DNA of 6,258 nucleotides from an uncultured Clostridia bacterium (lineage in GTDB: Bacteria; Bacillota; Clostridia; Christensenellales; UBA1242). The translations under genes and the position numbers were made by a program. The notes below the pieces were generated by a model. That model was not told where the DNA came from. It saw nothing but the letters and a program-made list of their open reading frames with translations, and did no database searches. The stretch covers positions 1 to 6,258 of the forward strand of contig CANDFN010000059.1 of NCBI GenBank assembly GCA_947384015.1, in the 5' to 3' direction. This document shows, one piece after another, positions 1 to 5,159 of this stretch. How positions within the stretch are numbered: the stretch's first letter is position 1; each line of letters opens with the position of its first letter.

Positions 1-455
1 TTGGCAATATGCGTATTCATTAATTCTGAAACAAAACCCATAGGTAAAAATTGAAGTTTTGGGCTTACTAAACTATCTTTAAGTTTAAATATTGTTTTAA
101 CATAAGTGTTATACATCATATTAAAAGCGCGCTCGCCTGCATTATAATTAGGAACTACTTGAACAACCTTTTCGCCCTCACCTATTTTTAACAAGAATTC
201 TGTTAAAAAGTCTGCATTTATATTTAAGCTAGAATAATATATCAAAGTTGCTTCAATATCTGCACGCGCAAGCAACATATGAATAACTTTTGCTAAATTA
301 TTATTATAGATTGCATTTGGTGTAACACCATAGGTTTTTACAATCTCTTCAAATGGAGAGCGAACAACATACAAAACATTATCTCCAAAACCCGCAAACA
401 GTTCCAGCCTATTTTTAATATCTGTTAAAGAATCAACCACAAATATAACTTTCAT
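1..455 (-). CDS. Unrecognised protein, N-terminal 151 residues (possible glycosyltransferase-like fold), cut by the window edge
   Basis: An open frame runs from an ATG at 455 off the left edge, giving 151 complete codons. The protein starts MKVIFVVDSL, a hydrophobic first strand, followed by a mixed alpha/beta pattern. Residues 69-90 (ATLIYYSSLNINADFLTEFL) resemble the part of family-2 (GT-A) glycosyltransferases where a strand is followed by an Asp-rich turn and a helix, but the DxD motif is absent (SLN is there instead), so this is only a weak guess. There is no signal peptide and no membrane segment. No Shine-Dalgarno sequence precedes the ATG. A GTG at 470 is an alternative in-frame start, also without a ribosome site. 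The gene lies downstream of ackA on the same strand but behind the ackA terminator, so it is probably a separate transcription unit. Seen: open frame and start. Inferred: that it is a real gene, from length and amino-acid pattern. Function is unknown. Confidence 0.7.
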   Translation of the reverse strand, partial: MKVIFVVDSLTDIKNRLELFAGFGDNVLYVVRSPFEEIVKTYGVTPNAIYNNNLAKVIHMLLARADIEATLIYYSSLNINADFLTEFLLKIGEGEKVVQVVPNYNAGERAFNMMYNTYVKTIFKLKDSLVSPKLQFLPMGFVSELMNTHIA

Positions 456-461
456 ATTAAT

Positions 462-489
462 AGTATACACAAAATTTTATAAAAATCAA
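462..489 (-). promoter_or_regulatory. Candidate promoter of the left-edge gene, predicting a leaderless mRNA
   Basis: On the minus strand TTGATT (489-484) and TATACT (467-462) are separated by 16 bases. The last base of the -10 box is 7 bases from the A of the ATG at 455, so the expected transcription start is the start codon itself. A perfect TATAAT at 508-503 is a rival -10 box, but it lacks a recognisable -35 box at the right distance. A leader from it would still contain no Shine-Dalgarno sequence. Confidence 0.45.
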
Positions 490-519
490 AAAGATTTTAC
501 ATATTATAACATTATTTTT

Positions 520-554
520 AAAACAAAATAAAAAACGTGCATTAAGCACGTTTT
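520..554 (-). terminator. Intrinsic terminator of the pta-ackA operon
   Basis: Perfect 9-bp inverted repeat: AAAACGTGC (532-540) and GCACGTTTT (546-554) around a 5-base loop. Read on the minus strand it is followed by a T-rich tract (531 down to about 520). It begins 3 bases after the ackA stop codon, the usual place for a Rho-independent terminator. Confidence 0.85.
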
Positions 555-557
555 GTT

Positions 558-1748
558 CTATTTTGCTAAGTTTGCAGTGTCAATAGCAATCATATACTCT
601 TCATCGGTTGGTATGCGGTAAACCTTAACTTTGCTATCTTTTTTAGAGATTTCCTCAACCGTTCCTCTTGGTAAATTTTTGTTAACTTTTTTATCTAATT
701 CAACGCCTAAATATTCCAAGCCAGAGCAAATTGCTTCTCTTTCCATAAAACCATTTTCGCCTACACCTGCGGTAAATGTAATATAATCAACACCACCCAT
801 AGCGGCAGCATATGCGCCAATATATTTTTTTACTGAGTATGCAAGCATATCAAATGCTAGTTTTACTTGATGTTCATCTAAATGTTCATCAATATCGCGT
901 AAATCGCTATACTTACCACCAGTTATACCAAGTAACCCACTGTTTTTGTTAAGATAATCTATTGTTTGATCAATATTAAACTTTTTAATTTCCATAATTG
1001 GTTTAATAATAGATGGATCTATATCTCCACTGCGTGTGCCCATAATAACGCCAGCAAGTGGTGTGTAACCCATTGATGTATCTACGCATTTACCATCTTT
1101 AATTGCGCAAATACTACTACCGCTACCTAAGTGGCAAGAAATTATTTTTTTACCTTTAAGGTTACCAAACAATTCTTTACATTTCATAGCAATATATCTA
1201 TGACTAGTGCCATGCGCACCGTAACGACGAATTTTGTTTTTAGAATATAATTCGTAAGGGATTGCATACATAAAAGCTTTTTCAGGCATAGTAGAATGGA
1301 AAGAAGTATCAAAAACTGCAACATTTTTAACCTTTGGCATAAGTTCCATACAAACACTAACACCCAACAAAGCTGGTGGATTGTGTAATGGAGCAAAATG
1401 AATATTCTTTTCCAACTCTTTTAAAACAGTTTTTGTAACCACAACAGATTCGGTAAACTTTTCACCAAAGTTAACCATACGGTGCCCTATTGCTTTAATT
1501 TCTTCCAAACTTTTTATAGCGCCCATTTCTTGCCCAATTAAAGTATCAAAAAAGAATTTAAAAGCATCTTTATGTGTTGGCATATCTTTTTTTATATCTT
1601 TTTTTATGCCATTTGCACTATAGGTCATAAAAGAATCTTTTAAACCTATTTTTTGGCAATAAGCTTTTGCAAAAACCTTTCCACCCTTTGTTTCCATCAA
1701 CTGAGCTTTAACACTTGATGAACCAGAATTAATAACTAAAACTTTCAT
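558..1748 (-). CDS. ackA: Acetate kinase AckA, complete
   Basis: Acetate kinase converts acetyl phosphate and ADP to acetate and ATP in the cytoplasm, the energy-conserving last step of acetate fermentation; it is reversible. At 396 residues it has the normal family length. Signature regions appear in order: NSGSSSVK (7-14), GHRMVNFGEKF (88-98), FDTSFHSTMP (146-155), HGTSH (179-183), HLGSGSS (206-212), TRSGDIDP (238-245), SGLLGITGG (270-278), FTAGVGENG (325-333) and TDEEYMIA (381-388). By recall of the Methanosarcina thermophila enzyme, the residues matching its active-site Asn7, Ser10, Ser12, Arg91, Asp148, His180, Arg241 and Glu384 are all kept (here N7, S10, S12, R90, D147, H179, R239, E384). 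One oddity is N93-F94, where the family normally reads VHGG. The ATG is preceded by AAAGGAGAAG at good spacing. The stop is TAG, right before the terminator. The gene lies 96 bases after pta and has its own promoter. Confidence 0.98.
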   Translation of the reverse strand: MKVLVINSGSSSVKAQLMETKGGKVFAKAYCQKIGLKDSFMTYSANGIKKDIKKDMPTHKDAFKFFFDTLIGQEMGAIKSLEEIKAIGHRMVNFGEKFTESVVVTKTVLKELEKNIHFAPLHNPPALLGVSVCMELMPKVKNVAVFDTSFHSTMPEKAFMYAIPYELYSKNKIRRYGAHGTSHRYIAMKCKELFGNLKGKKIISCHLGSGSSICAIKDGKCVDTSMGYTPLAGVIMGTRSGDIDPSIIKPIMEIKKFNIDQTIDYLNKNSGLLGITGGKYSDLRDIDEHLDEHQVKLAFDMLAYSVKKYIGAYAAAMGGVDYITFTAGVGENGFMEREAICSGLEYLGVELDKKVNKNLPRGTVEEISKKDSKVKVYRIPTDEEYMIAIDTANLAK

Positions 1749-1797
1749 TCTAACTTCTCCTTTATAATTTGTTTAAAAATATTATTTAGATGATTTT

Positions 1798-1825
1798 ATT
1801 ATAGCAAATGCAAAAATTTTTTCAA
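1798..1825 (-). promoter_or_regulatory. Strong internal promoter for ackA, between pta and ackA
   Basis: Minus-strand TTGAAA (1825-1820), a 16-base spacer, then a perfect TATAAT (1803-1798) preceded by TGC, the extended -10 form. The expected start is near 1791, giving an ackA leader of about 42 bases that contains the AAAGGAGAAG ribosome site. This sigma-A-type promoter would let ackA be made independently of pta. Confidence 0.7.
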
Positions 1826-1844
1826 AATAATTTTTATATGTTTT

Positions 1845-2804
1845 TTATTTTATTTGTAATTTTGTTATGCATGCAGTTAAAACAATTTCATCTTCTGTGC
1901 AACCTCGGCTTAAATCGTTAACCGGTTTATTAAAATTCAACATAATTGGTCCAACTGCTGTGTAGCCTGCCAAACGCGATGTTAATTTATAAGCAATATT
2001 GCCAGCATCTAAATCTGGAAAAATTAGCACATTAGCTTTACCAGCAACAGAACTTCCTTTAAACTTTGTTTTAGCAACTGTTGAATCTAGTGCTGCGTCG
2101 CCCTGCATTTCTCCGTCAATTAAATAGTTAGACTGTTTTGCGATTTTTGTAGCCTCTCTTACCTTATCTACTAGTTCGCTTTTTGCACTACCATTTGTTG
2201 AATAACTAAGCATTGCAACCCTTGGTTTTGTTGATACAACACTCTTATAAAATTCGGCAGAAGAAATAGCAATTTGGGCAAGTTCTTCTGCTGTTGGATT
2301 AACATTTAAAGAAATATCGCCATACACAAGCGGAGCGCAATTCTCTTTTACCATAAGCATAATTCCCGTAACCAAGCTTTTATTTGGCTTGGTTTTAATA
2401 ATTTGTAAGGCTGGGCGAAGAGTATTCGCAGTTGTCCATACAGCGCCCGCCACCAAGCCATCTGCCTCACCATTATAAAGCATCATACACGCGAAATAAG
2501 CTGGTGTTAAAACTAATTGCTTAGCCTGCGCCAATGTAAGCCCTTTATGTGCGCGTAATTTATATAATTGACTAGCAAATTGTTCTAGCCTAGCATCCTT
2601 TTCTATTTCTATAATTGTGCATGTTTTTGTTTTAAAATCTTGGTCAAAATCGTCAACTTTTCCAAAAACGATTATTTCAGTCAAACCATCTTTTAACATC
2701 TTTTTACACGCATTGTAAACACGTTTATCTTCAACCGCTTCTGGTAGGATTATTTTACCTTTTACCTTCTTTGCTTTATTTATAATTTTTTCTATTAATT
2801 CCAT
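1845..2804 (-). CDS. pta: Phosphate acetyltransferase Pta, short single-domain form, complete
   Basis: Phosphotransacetylase converts acetyl-CoA and phosphate to acetyl phosphate and CoA, supplying the substrate of AckA. The protein has 319 residues and matches the single-domain bacterial and archaeal type, without the extra N-terminal domains of the E. coli enzyme. Recognisable family blocks are ILPEAVEDKRV (19-29), LRAHKGLTLAQAK (83-95), GEADGLVAGAVWTTANTLRP (112-131), LSYSTNGSAKS (199-209), LIDGEMQGDAALD (228-240), AGKANVLIFPDLDAGN (254-269) and KPVNDLSRGC (293-302). In the last block the residue before I-V is Glu306, where the usual SRGCSxxDIV pattern has Asp. Start: ATG preceded by AAGGGG four bases upstream; that ribosome site overlaps the TAA of the small upstream ORF, which ends only 8 bases before. 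It is the middle gene of small ORF-pta-ackA. Confidence 0.97.
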   Translation of the reverse strand: MELIEKIINKAKKVKGKIILPEAVEDKRVYNACKKMLKDGLTEIIVFGKVDDFDQDFKTKTCTIIEIEKDARLEQFASQLYKLRAHKGLTLAQAKQLVLTPAYFACMMLYNGEADGLVAGAVWTTANTLRPALQIIKTKPNKSLVTGIMLMVKENCAPLVYGDISLNVNPTAEELAQIAISSAEFYKSVVSTKPRVAMLSYSTNGSAKSELVDKVREATKIAKQSNYLIDGEMQGDAALDSTVAKTKFKGSSVAGKANVLIFPDLDAGNIAYKLTSRLAGYTAVGPIMLNFNKPVNDLSRGCTEDEIVLTACITKLQIK

Positions 2805-2812
2805 ATTTCCCC

Positions 2813-3016
2813 TTATTGCATCTTATTAAAAATTATATAACTTTCTTTTAAAGAAATTTTTGTTACTTTAAAGTTTAAACTTTCTAACTCTTTTTTATAT
2901 TTTAAAAAACCATGCTCTAATTTAAAGCCTAAAACCGTTTCTATTTCTTTAAATGTTAGTTTTAATTCTTGCTTATTTTGATTTACCACATATTGCCACA
3001 AAGCATTATATTTCAC
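2813..3016 (-). CDS. Small conserved-looking protein (67 aa) upstream of pta, function unknown
   Basis: I choose the GTG at 3016 as start, giving 67 residues: it is preceded by GGGGA at 4 bases, and a promoter lies just upstream. The same frame is open to an ATG at 3133, but that longer form would add a chance hydrophobic segment and overlap both this promoter and the start of the divergent ylbJ gene. The protein reads as one small domain: KYNALWQYV (2-10), LTFKEIETVLGF (20-31), EHGFLKYKKELESLNFKV (34-51), ISLKESYIIFNK (54-65). The pattern Y-x-x-L-W-x-Y, then (L/S)-(T/S)-F-x-E-I, then a helix and two strands, resembles small Clostridial proteins of unknown function that I recall only in outline; the resemblance is not verified. 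Its stop overlaps the pta ribosome site, suggesting translational coupling. No function is claimed. Confidence 0.7.
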   Translation of the reverse strand: MKYNALWQYVVNQNKQELKLTFKEIETVLGFKLEHGFLKYKKELESLNFKVTKISLKESYIIFNKMQ

Positions 3017-3056
3017 AACATCCCCATTAAAATAAAAGCATATAAACTTATTTGTT

Positions 3057-3066
3057 TTTATATAAA
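3057..3066. repeat. Palindrome TTTATATAAA, 8 bases before the ylbJ start codon
   Basis: Perfect 10-bp palindrome. The identical sequence occurs at 4091-4100 at the same distance (8 bases) from the next plus-strand gene, and again at 4061-4070. It contains TATAAA, which could act as a -10 box for ylbJ, although no good -35 box is visible 16-18 bases upstream. It also covers the expected transcription start of the divergent operon. Confidence 0.4.
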
Positions 3067-3067
3067 T

Positions 3068-3096
3068 AGTATATATGATAACAAAAATTAAAGCAA
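3068..3096 (-). promoter_or_regulatory. Candidate promoter of the small ORF-pta-ackA operon
   Basis: Minus-strand TTGCTT (3096-3091), a 17-base spacer and TATACT (3073-3068). The expected start is near 3061, leaving a leader of about 45 bases before the GTG at 3016. The -10 box matches well and the -35 box only in its TTG. The promoter overlaps the first seven codons and the upstream edge of the divergent ylbJ gene. Confidence 0.5.
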
Positions 3097-4043
3097 ATAA
3101 AATATTACCACTCGCCTTGTTTTTTGTTTGCATAATATTTATAATAAGCCCTAAAACTTACTCTACAAGTTGCTTAACCGCAGTTAGTGTTTGGGCAATA
3201 AATGTTTTACCCACCTTGCTTCCTTTTTTTATTATAACAAGATTAATTGTTGGTTTAATTACCCCTAAACCAAACATTGCAGACAAGTTGTTTAATAAAT
3301 TATATAACACCCCCGCCATTACTGCTACTATTTATGTGTTATCTATTATCTCTGGCTACCCTATGGGCGCAAAATTAATTTGCGATGTCCACGAAAAAGG
3401 TTACATAAACAAAAAAGACGCTGAACGAATGTTTGCCTTTTGTTCTGTAAGTGGACCAATGTTTATAGTAGGCACAGTTGGTGTTAGTATAATGTCTAGT
3501 TACAAAGTTGGGCTTATTATATTAATTGCAAACATTATTGCTAGCTTAATTAATGGTTTAATTTACCGTGGTAAAAAAACGATATTAGATGATAAAAACA
3601 TAATATTAGAGCAAAAAGATAACAACCTTTTGCAAAACAGCGTATACGATGCACTGATATCTATATTAATGGTTGGGGCTTATATTGTGTTAAGCTTTCT
3701 TTTAATAGACTTGTTAAAAAACTTAGGAGTATTAAATTTCTTATCTTCCTGTATTTGCCATATATTTAAAAACTTTAACAATTCTACTGTTGAAGCTTGT
3801 TTAGCTGGCATAATTGAAATAACCAGAGGTTGCTTAGACTTGTCTTCTTGCAATGTAAGTATGATTATAAAAACAATAATAGCCAGTGGACTTATTGGTT
3901 TTGGCGGTATTAGTGTTATGTTACAATCTGTAAGTTTTTTGTCTAAACTAAAAATAAAAGTTAGCAAAATACTATTACAAAAATTTACACAAGGCATTTT
4001 ATGTGTTGTTTTTACAGTTCCTATCGCCTTAATCTTTTTATAA
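3075..4043 (+). CDS. ylbJ: YlbJ-family integral membrane protein (sporulation / nucleoside-recognition type)
   Basis: A polytopic membrane protein of 322 residues. Motifs matching YlbJ and the related nucleoside-recognition (Gate) proteins are SGYPMGAKL (93-101), ERMFAFCSVSGPMFIVGTVG (117-136), AGIIEITRGC (244-253) and GFGGISVMLQSVSFL (275-289). Hydrophobic segments lie near 10-25, 45-62, 84-95, 128-140, 145-163, 193-213, 263-280 and 305-322. In Bacillus subtilis YlbJ is made in the mother cell under sigma-E and is needed for a normal spore cortex; its substrate is not established. This copy is shorter than the roughly 400 residues of that protein. The ATG at 3075 is the only reasonable start (the next in-frame Met is residue 97), yet it has no Shine-Dalgarno sequence. 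The gene is divergent from the pta operon and 65 bases before the next plus-strand gene. Family assignment is fairly sure; a role in spores is inferred. Confidence 0.82.
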   Translation: MITKIKANKILPLALFFVCIIFIISPKTYSTSCLTAVSVWAINVLPTLLPFFIITRLIVGLITPKPNIADKLFNKLYNTPAITATIYVLSIISGYPMGAKLICDVHEKGYINKKDAERMFAFCSVSGPMFIVGTVGVSIMSSYKVGLIILIANIIASLINGLIYRGKKTILDDKNIILEQKDNNLLQNSVYDALISILMVGAYIVLSFLLIDLLKNLGVLNFLSSCICHIFKNFNNSTVEACLAGIIEITRGCLDLSSCNVSMIIKTIIASGLIGFGGISVMLQSVSFLSKLKIKVSKILLQKFTQGILCVVFTVPIALIFL

Positions 4044-4059
4044 AACAAAAACTATAAAA

Positions 4060-4071
4060 GTTTATATAAAC
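4060..4071. repeat. Palindrome GTTTATATAAAC upstream of the four-helix protein promoter
   Basis: Perfect 12-bp palindrome that includes TTTATATAAA (4061-4070). It ends 3 bases before the TTGACA -35 box. A second TTTATATAAA at 4091-4100 lies exactly 30 bases downstream and overlaps the -10 region. The arrangement would suit a paired operator around a promoter, but no regulator is known and AT-richness makes chance possible. Confidence 0.35.
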
Positions 4072-4073
4072 AT

Positions 4074-4102
4074 TTGACAATTAAAGCAAATTTATATAAA
4101 AT
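4074..4102 (+). promoter_or_regulatory. Promoter of the four-helix membrane protein, predicting a leaderless mRNA
   Basis: A perfect TTGACA (4074-4079), a 17-base spacer and TAAAAT (4097-4102, one mismatch to TATAAT). Counting the last -10 base as -7 places +1 at 4109, the A of the ATG. A TATAAA at 4095-4100 is a nearby alternative with a 15-base spacer. In either case the leader would be 0-2 bases and there is no Shine-Dalgarno sequence. Confidence 0.65.
4091..4100. repeat. Palindrome TTTATATAAA, 8 bases before the ATG at 4109
   Basis: Third exact copy of the 10-bp palindrome. It overlaps the -10 box of the promoter and has the same 8-base distance to the start codon as the copy upstream of ylbJ. 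Confidence 0.4.
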
Positions 4103-4108
4103 ATTTAT

Positions 4109-4654
4109 ATGAATTCAAAATATTTTGAGTATTCTAGCAAAGATAAACCATTTTTAAAGAAAGATATTGGCATGAGAATTATGTTTATGTCTTTATTTTC
4201 TTTAGTGTTTTTATGGCAATTTATTTCTATAATAGTTTGCGCTGTTAGAAGAACATTAACCAATCTAAACCTTTTTGTAGGGTTATTTGCTTGTATTATC
4301 ATTCTTTCTTTCATCTTAATTTGTTTATTGTATATGAATAAATCATTGGCCGCCATGAAAGAAATAAAAAATAAAGGACGCTCAATAAACTCTGTAAATC
4401 TTCTAGTTAAAAGCGATAAAAACAGTTTTATTAAGCTTTACTCTATTCTATCTATAGTTTTAGCTTTAGTTATGTTATTTGTAGCAGTTTGCGGTATTAC
4501 TTATTTAATTTTACAATTAATTTACTTAAAAACTTATTCGTTCTACTTACCTATTTTGTTCTTTATAACTATTTGTGGTTTTAATAGCGTTTATCACCTA
4601 CGTTATGAAATTACCACTATGAAGGACGTTGAAAAATATAACAGCAGATATTAA
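4109..4654 (+). CDS. Unrecognised four-helix integral membrane protein
   Basis: A 181-residue protein with four predicted membrane segments near residues 24-46, 54-76, 110-138 and 145-162. They are arranged as two helical pairs separated by a polar, Lys-rich stretch (about 77-108, with KEIKNKGRS). The N-terminal 20 residues are polar and charged and the C-terminal tail is charged, which suits both ends being in the cytoplasm. I recognise no family motif. The ATG at 4109 fits the promoter immediately upstream; an ATG at 4172 (residue 22) is an alternative that would begin directly before the first helix, but it too lacks a clear ribosome site. No terminator separates it from ylbJ, so some read-through from ylbJ is possible, yet it has its own strong promoter. 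It ends at a bidirectional terminator. Reality of the gene is likely from length, promoter and regular helix pattern; function is unknown. Confidence 0.75.
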   Translation: MNSKYFEYSSKDKPFLKKDIGMRIMFMSLFSLVFLWQFISIIVCAVRRTLTNLNLFVGLFACIIILSFILICLLYMNKSLAAMKEIKNKGRSINSVNLLVKSDKNSFIKLYSILSIVLALVMLFVAVCGITYLILQLIYLKTYSFYLPILFFITICGFNSVYHLRYEITTMKDVEKYNSRY

Positions 4655-4696
4655 AAAATAAAATAGAGCCTTGTTAATAGTCTCTATTTTTTATTT
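4655..4696. terminator. Bidirectional intrinsic terminator between convergent genes
   Basis: A 9-bp inverted repeat, AAAATAGAG (4660-4668) and CTCTATTTT (4682-4690), with a 13-base loop. T-rich tracts follow on both strands (plus 4687-4696; minus from 4663 leftward). It starts just after the stop of the plus-strand gene at 4654 and touches the stop of the minus-strand frame at 4691. The stem is AT-rich with three G-C pairs, so it may be of modest strength. Confidence 0.65.
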
Positions 4697-5137
4697 GCTC
4701 CAATTGTATATTATTTTATTAATATCATAAAGTTGAATCTCAAAATACTCTTCAAACCTTTTTGTAACTCCTAGCCTTATAGGTTTAACAATATCAAAAT
4801 ATAAGGATAATTGCTCGCCACAATCTATGTTCCATTTGTAAGATTCCAACTTGGCTTTTTTCTTATTCAAAAAAATCTTTAATTCGTCCAAGCTTTTATT
4901 ATAGCCATCACCTTTCTTATTCTACAAAAAGATGTTAATATTATCAATATAATTTAATTGATATTCAATTTTTAGATTATCATAGCCCTTATAATCTTGA
5001 TTATCTTTTAATCCACTATATAAAATAAACAAAGAGTTTTCATTTATCTAAATATCTTTTACTAATTGATCATTAAGAGAATCCATTTCAAATAGTTTAT
5101 TCTTGTTGTCAAGGTTATAAATTTCTTTATTATCCAT
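4691..5137 (-). pseudogene. Unknown gene interrupted by two in-frame TAG codons
   Basis: From the ATG at 5137 a single frame of 148 codons runs to a TAA at 4691-4693, broken only by TAG at codon 30 (5050-5048) and TAG at codon 72 (4924-4922). There is no frameshift. The ATG has an excellent ribosome site, TTAGGAGGAGT, just upstream. The translation looks like a real soluble protein: NSLFILYSGLKDNQ after the first TAG, KSLDELKIFLNKKKAKLESY after the second, then YKWNIDCGEQLSLYFDIVKP and KRFEEYFEIQLYDINKIIY to the end. The last 66 codons alone could start at a TTG (4891), but no ribosome site supports that. The gene follows the bitopic protein gene by only 22 bases and is probably in the rsmH transcript. 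TAG also ends ackA and the bitopic gene, so it is read as stop here, and a decayed gene is the simplest view; readthrough is the alternative. Family not recognised. Confidence 0.7.
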
Positions 5138-5159
5138 ACTCCTCCTAATATTTATAAAA

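Noticed and set aside
1184..1396. A 70-codon open frame on the minus strand
   Set aside because: It lies entirely within ackA in another frame, has no ribosome site, and its hydrophobic composition is typical of a shifted frame.
1804..1844. A possible terminator hairpin between pta and ackA
   Set aside because: Only A-T pairing of poly-A against poly-T could be found, with no G-C core, so pta and ackA are treated as cotranscribed.
3017..3133. An N-terminal extension of the small pta-upstream protein from an ATG at 3133
   Set aside because: It would run through the proposed operon promoter and the ylbJ start. It adds a low-complexity hydrophobic stretch before a domain that is complete from the GTG at 3016.
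3680..4048. A 122-codon open frame on the minus strand
   Set aside because: It is antisense to the well-supported ylbJ gene, whose family motifs extend through this stretch. No promoter or ribosome site was seen for it.
4105..4356. An 83-codon open frame on the minus strand
   Set aside because: It is antisense to the four-helix membrane protein gene and has no start signals.
4691..4891. A stand-alone 66-residue protein starting at TTG 4891
   Set aside because: There is no ribosome site at the TTG, and the same frame continues upstream through two TAG codons to an ATG with an excellent ribosome site.
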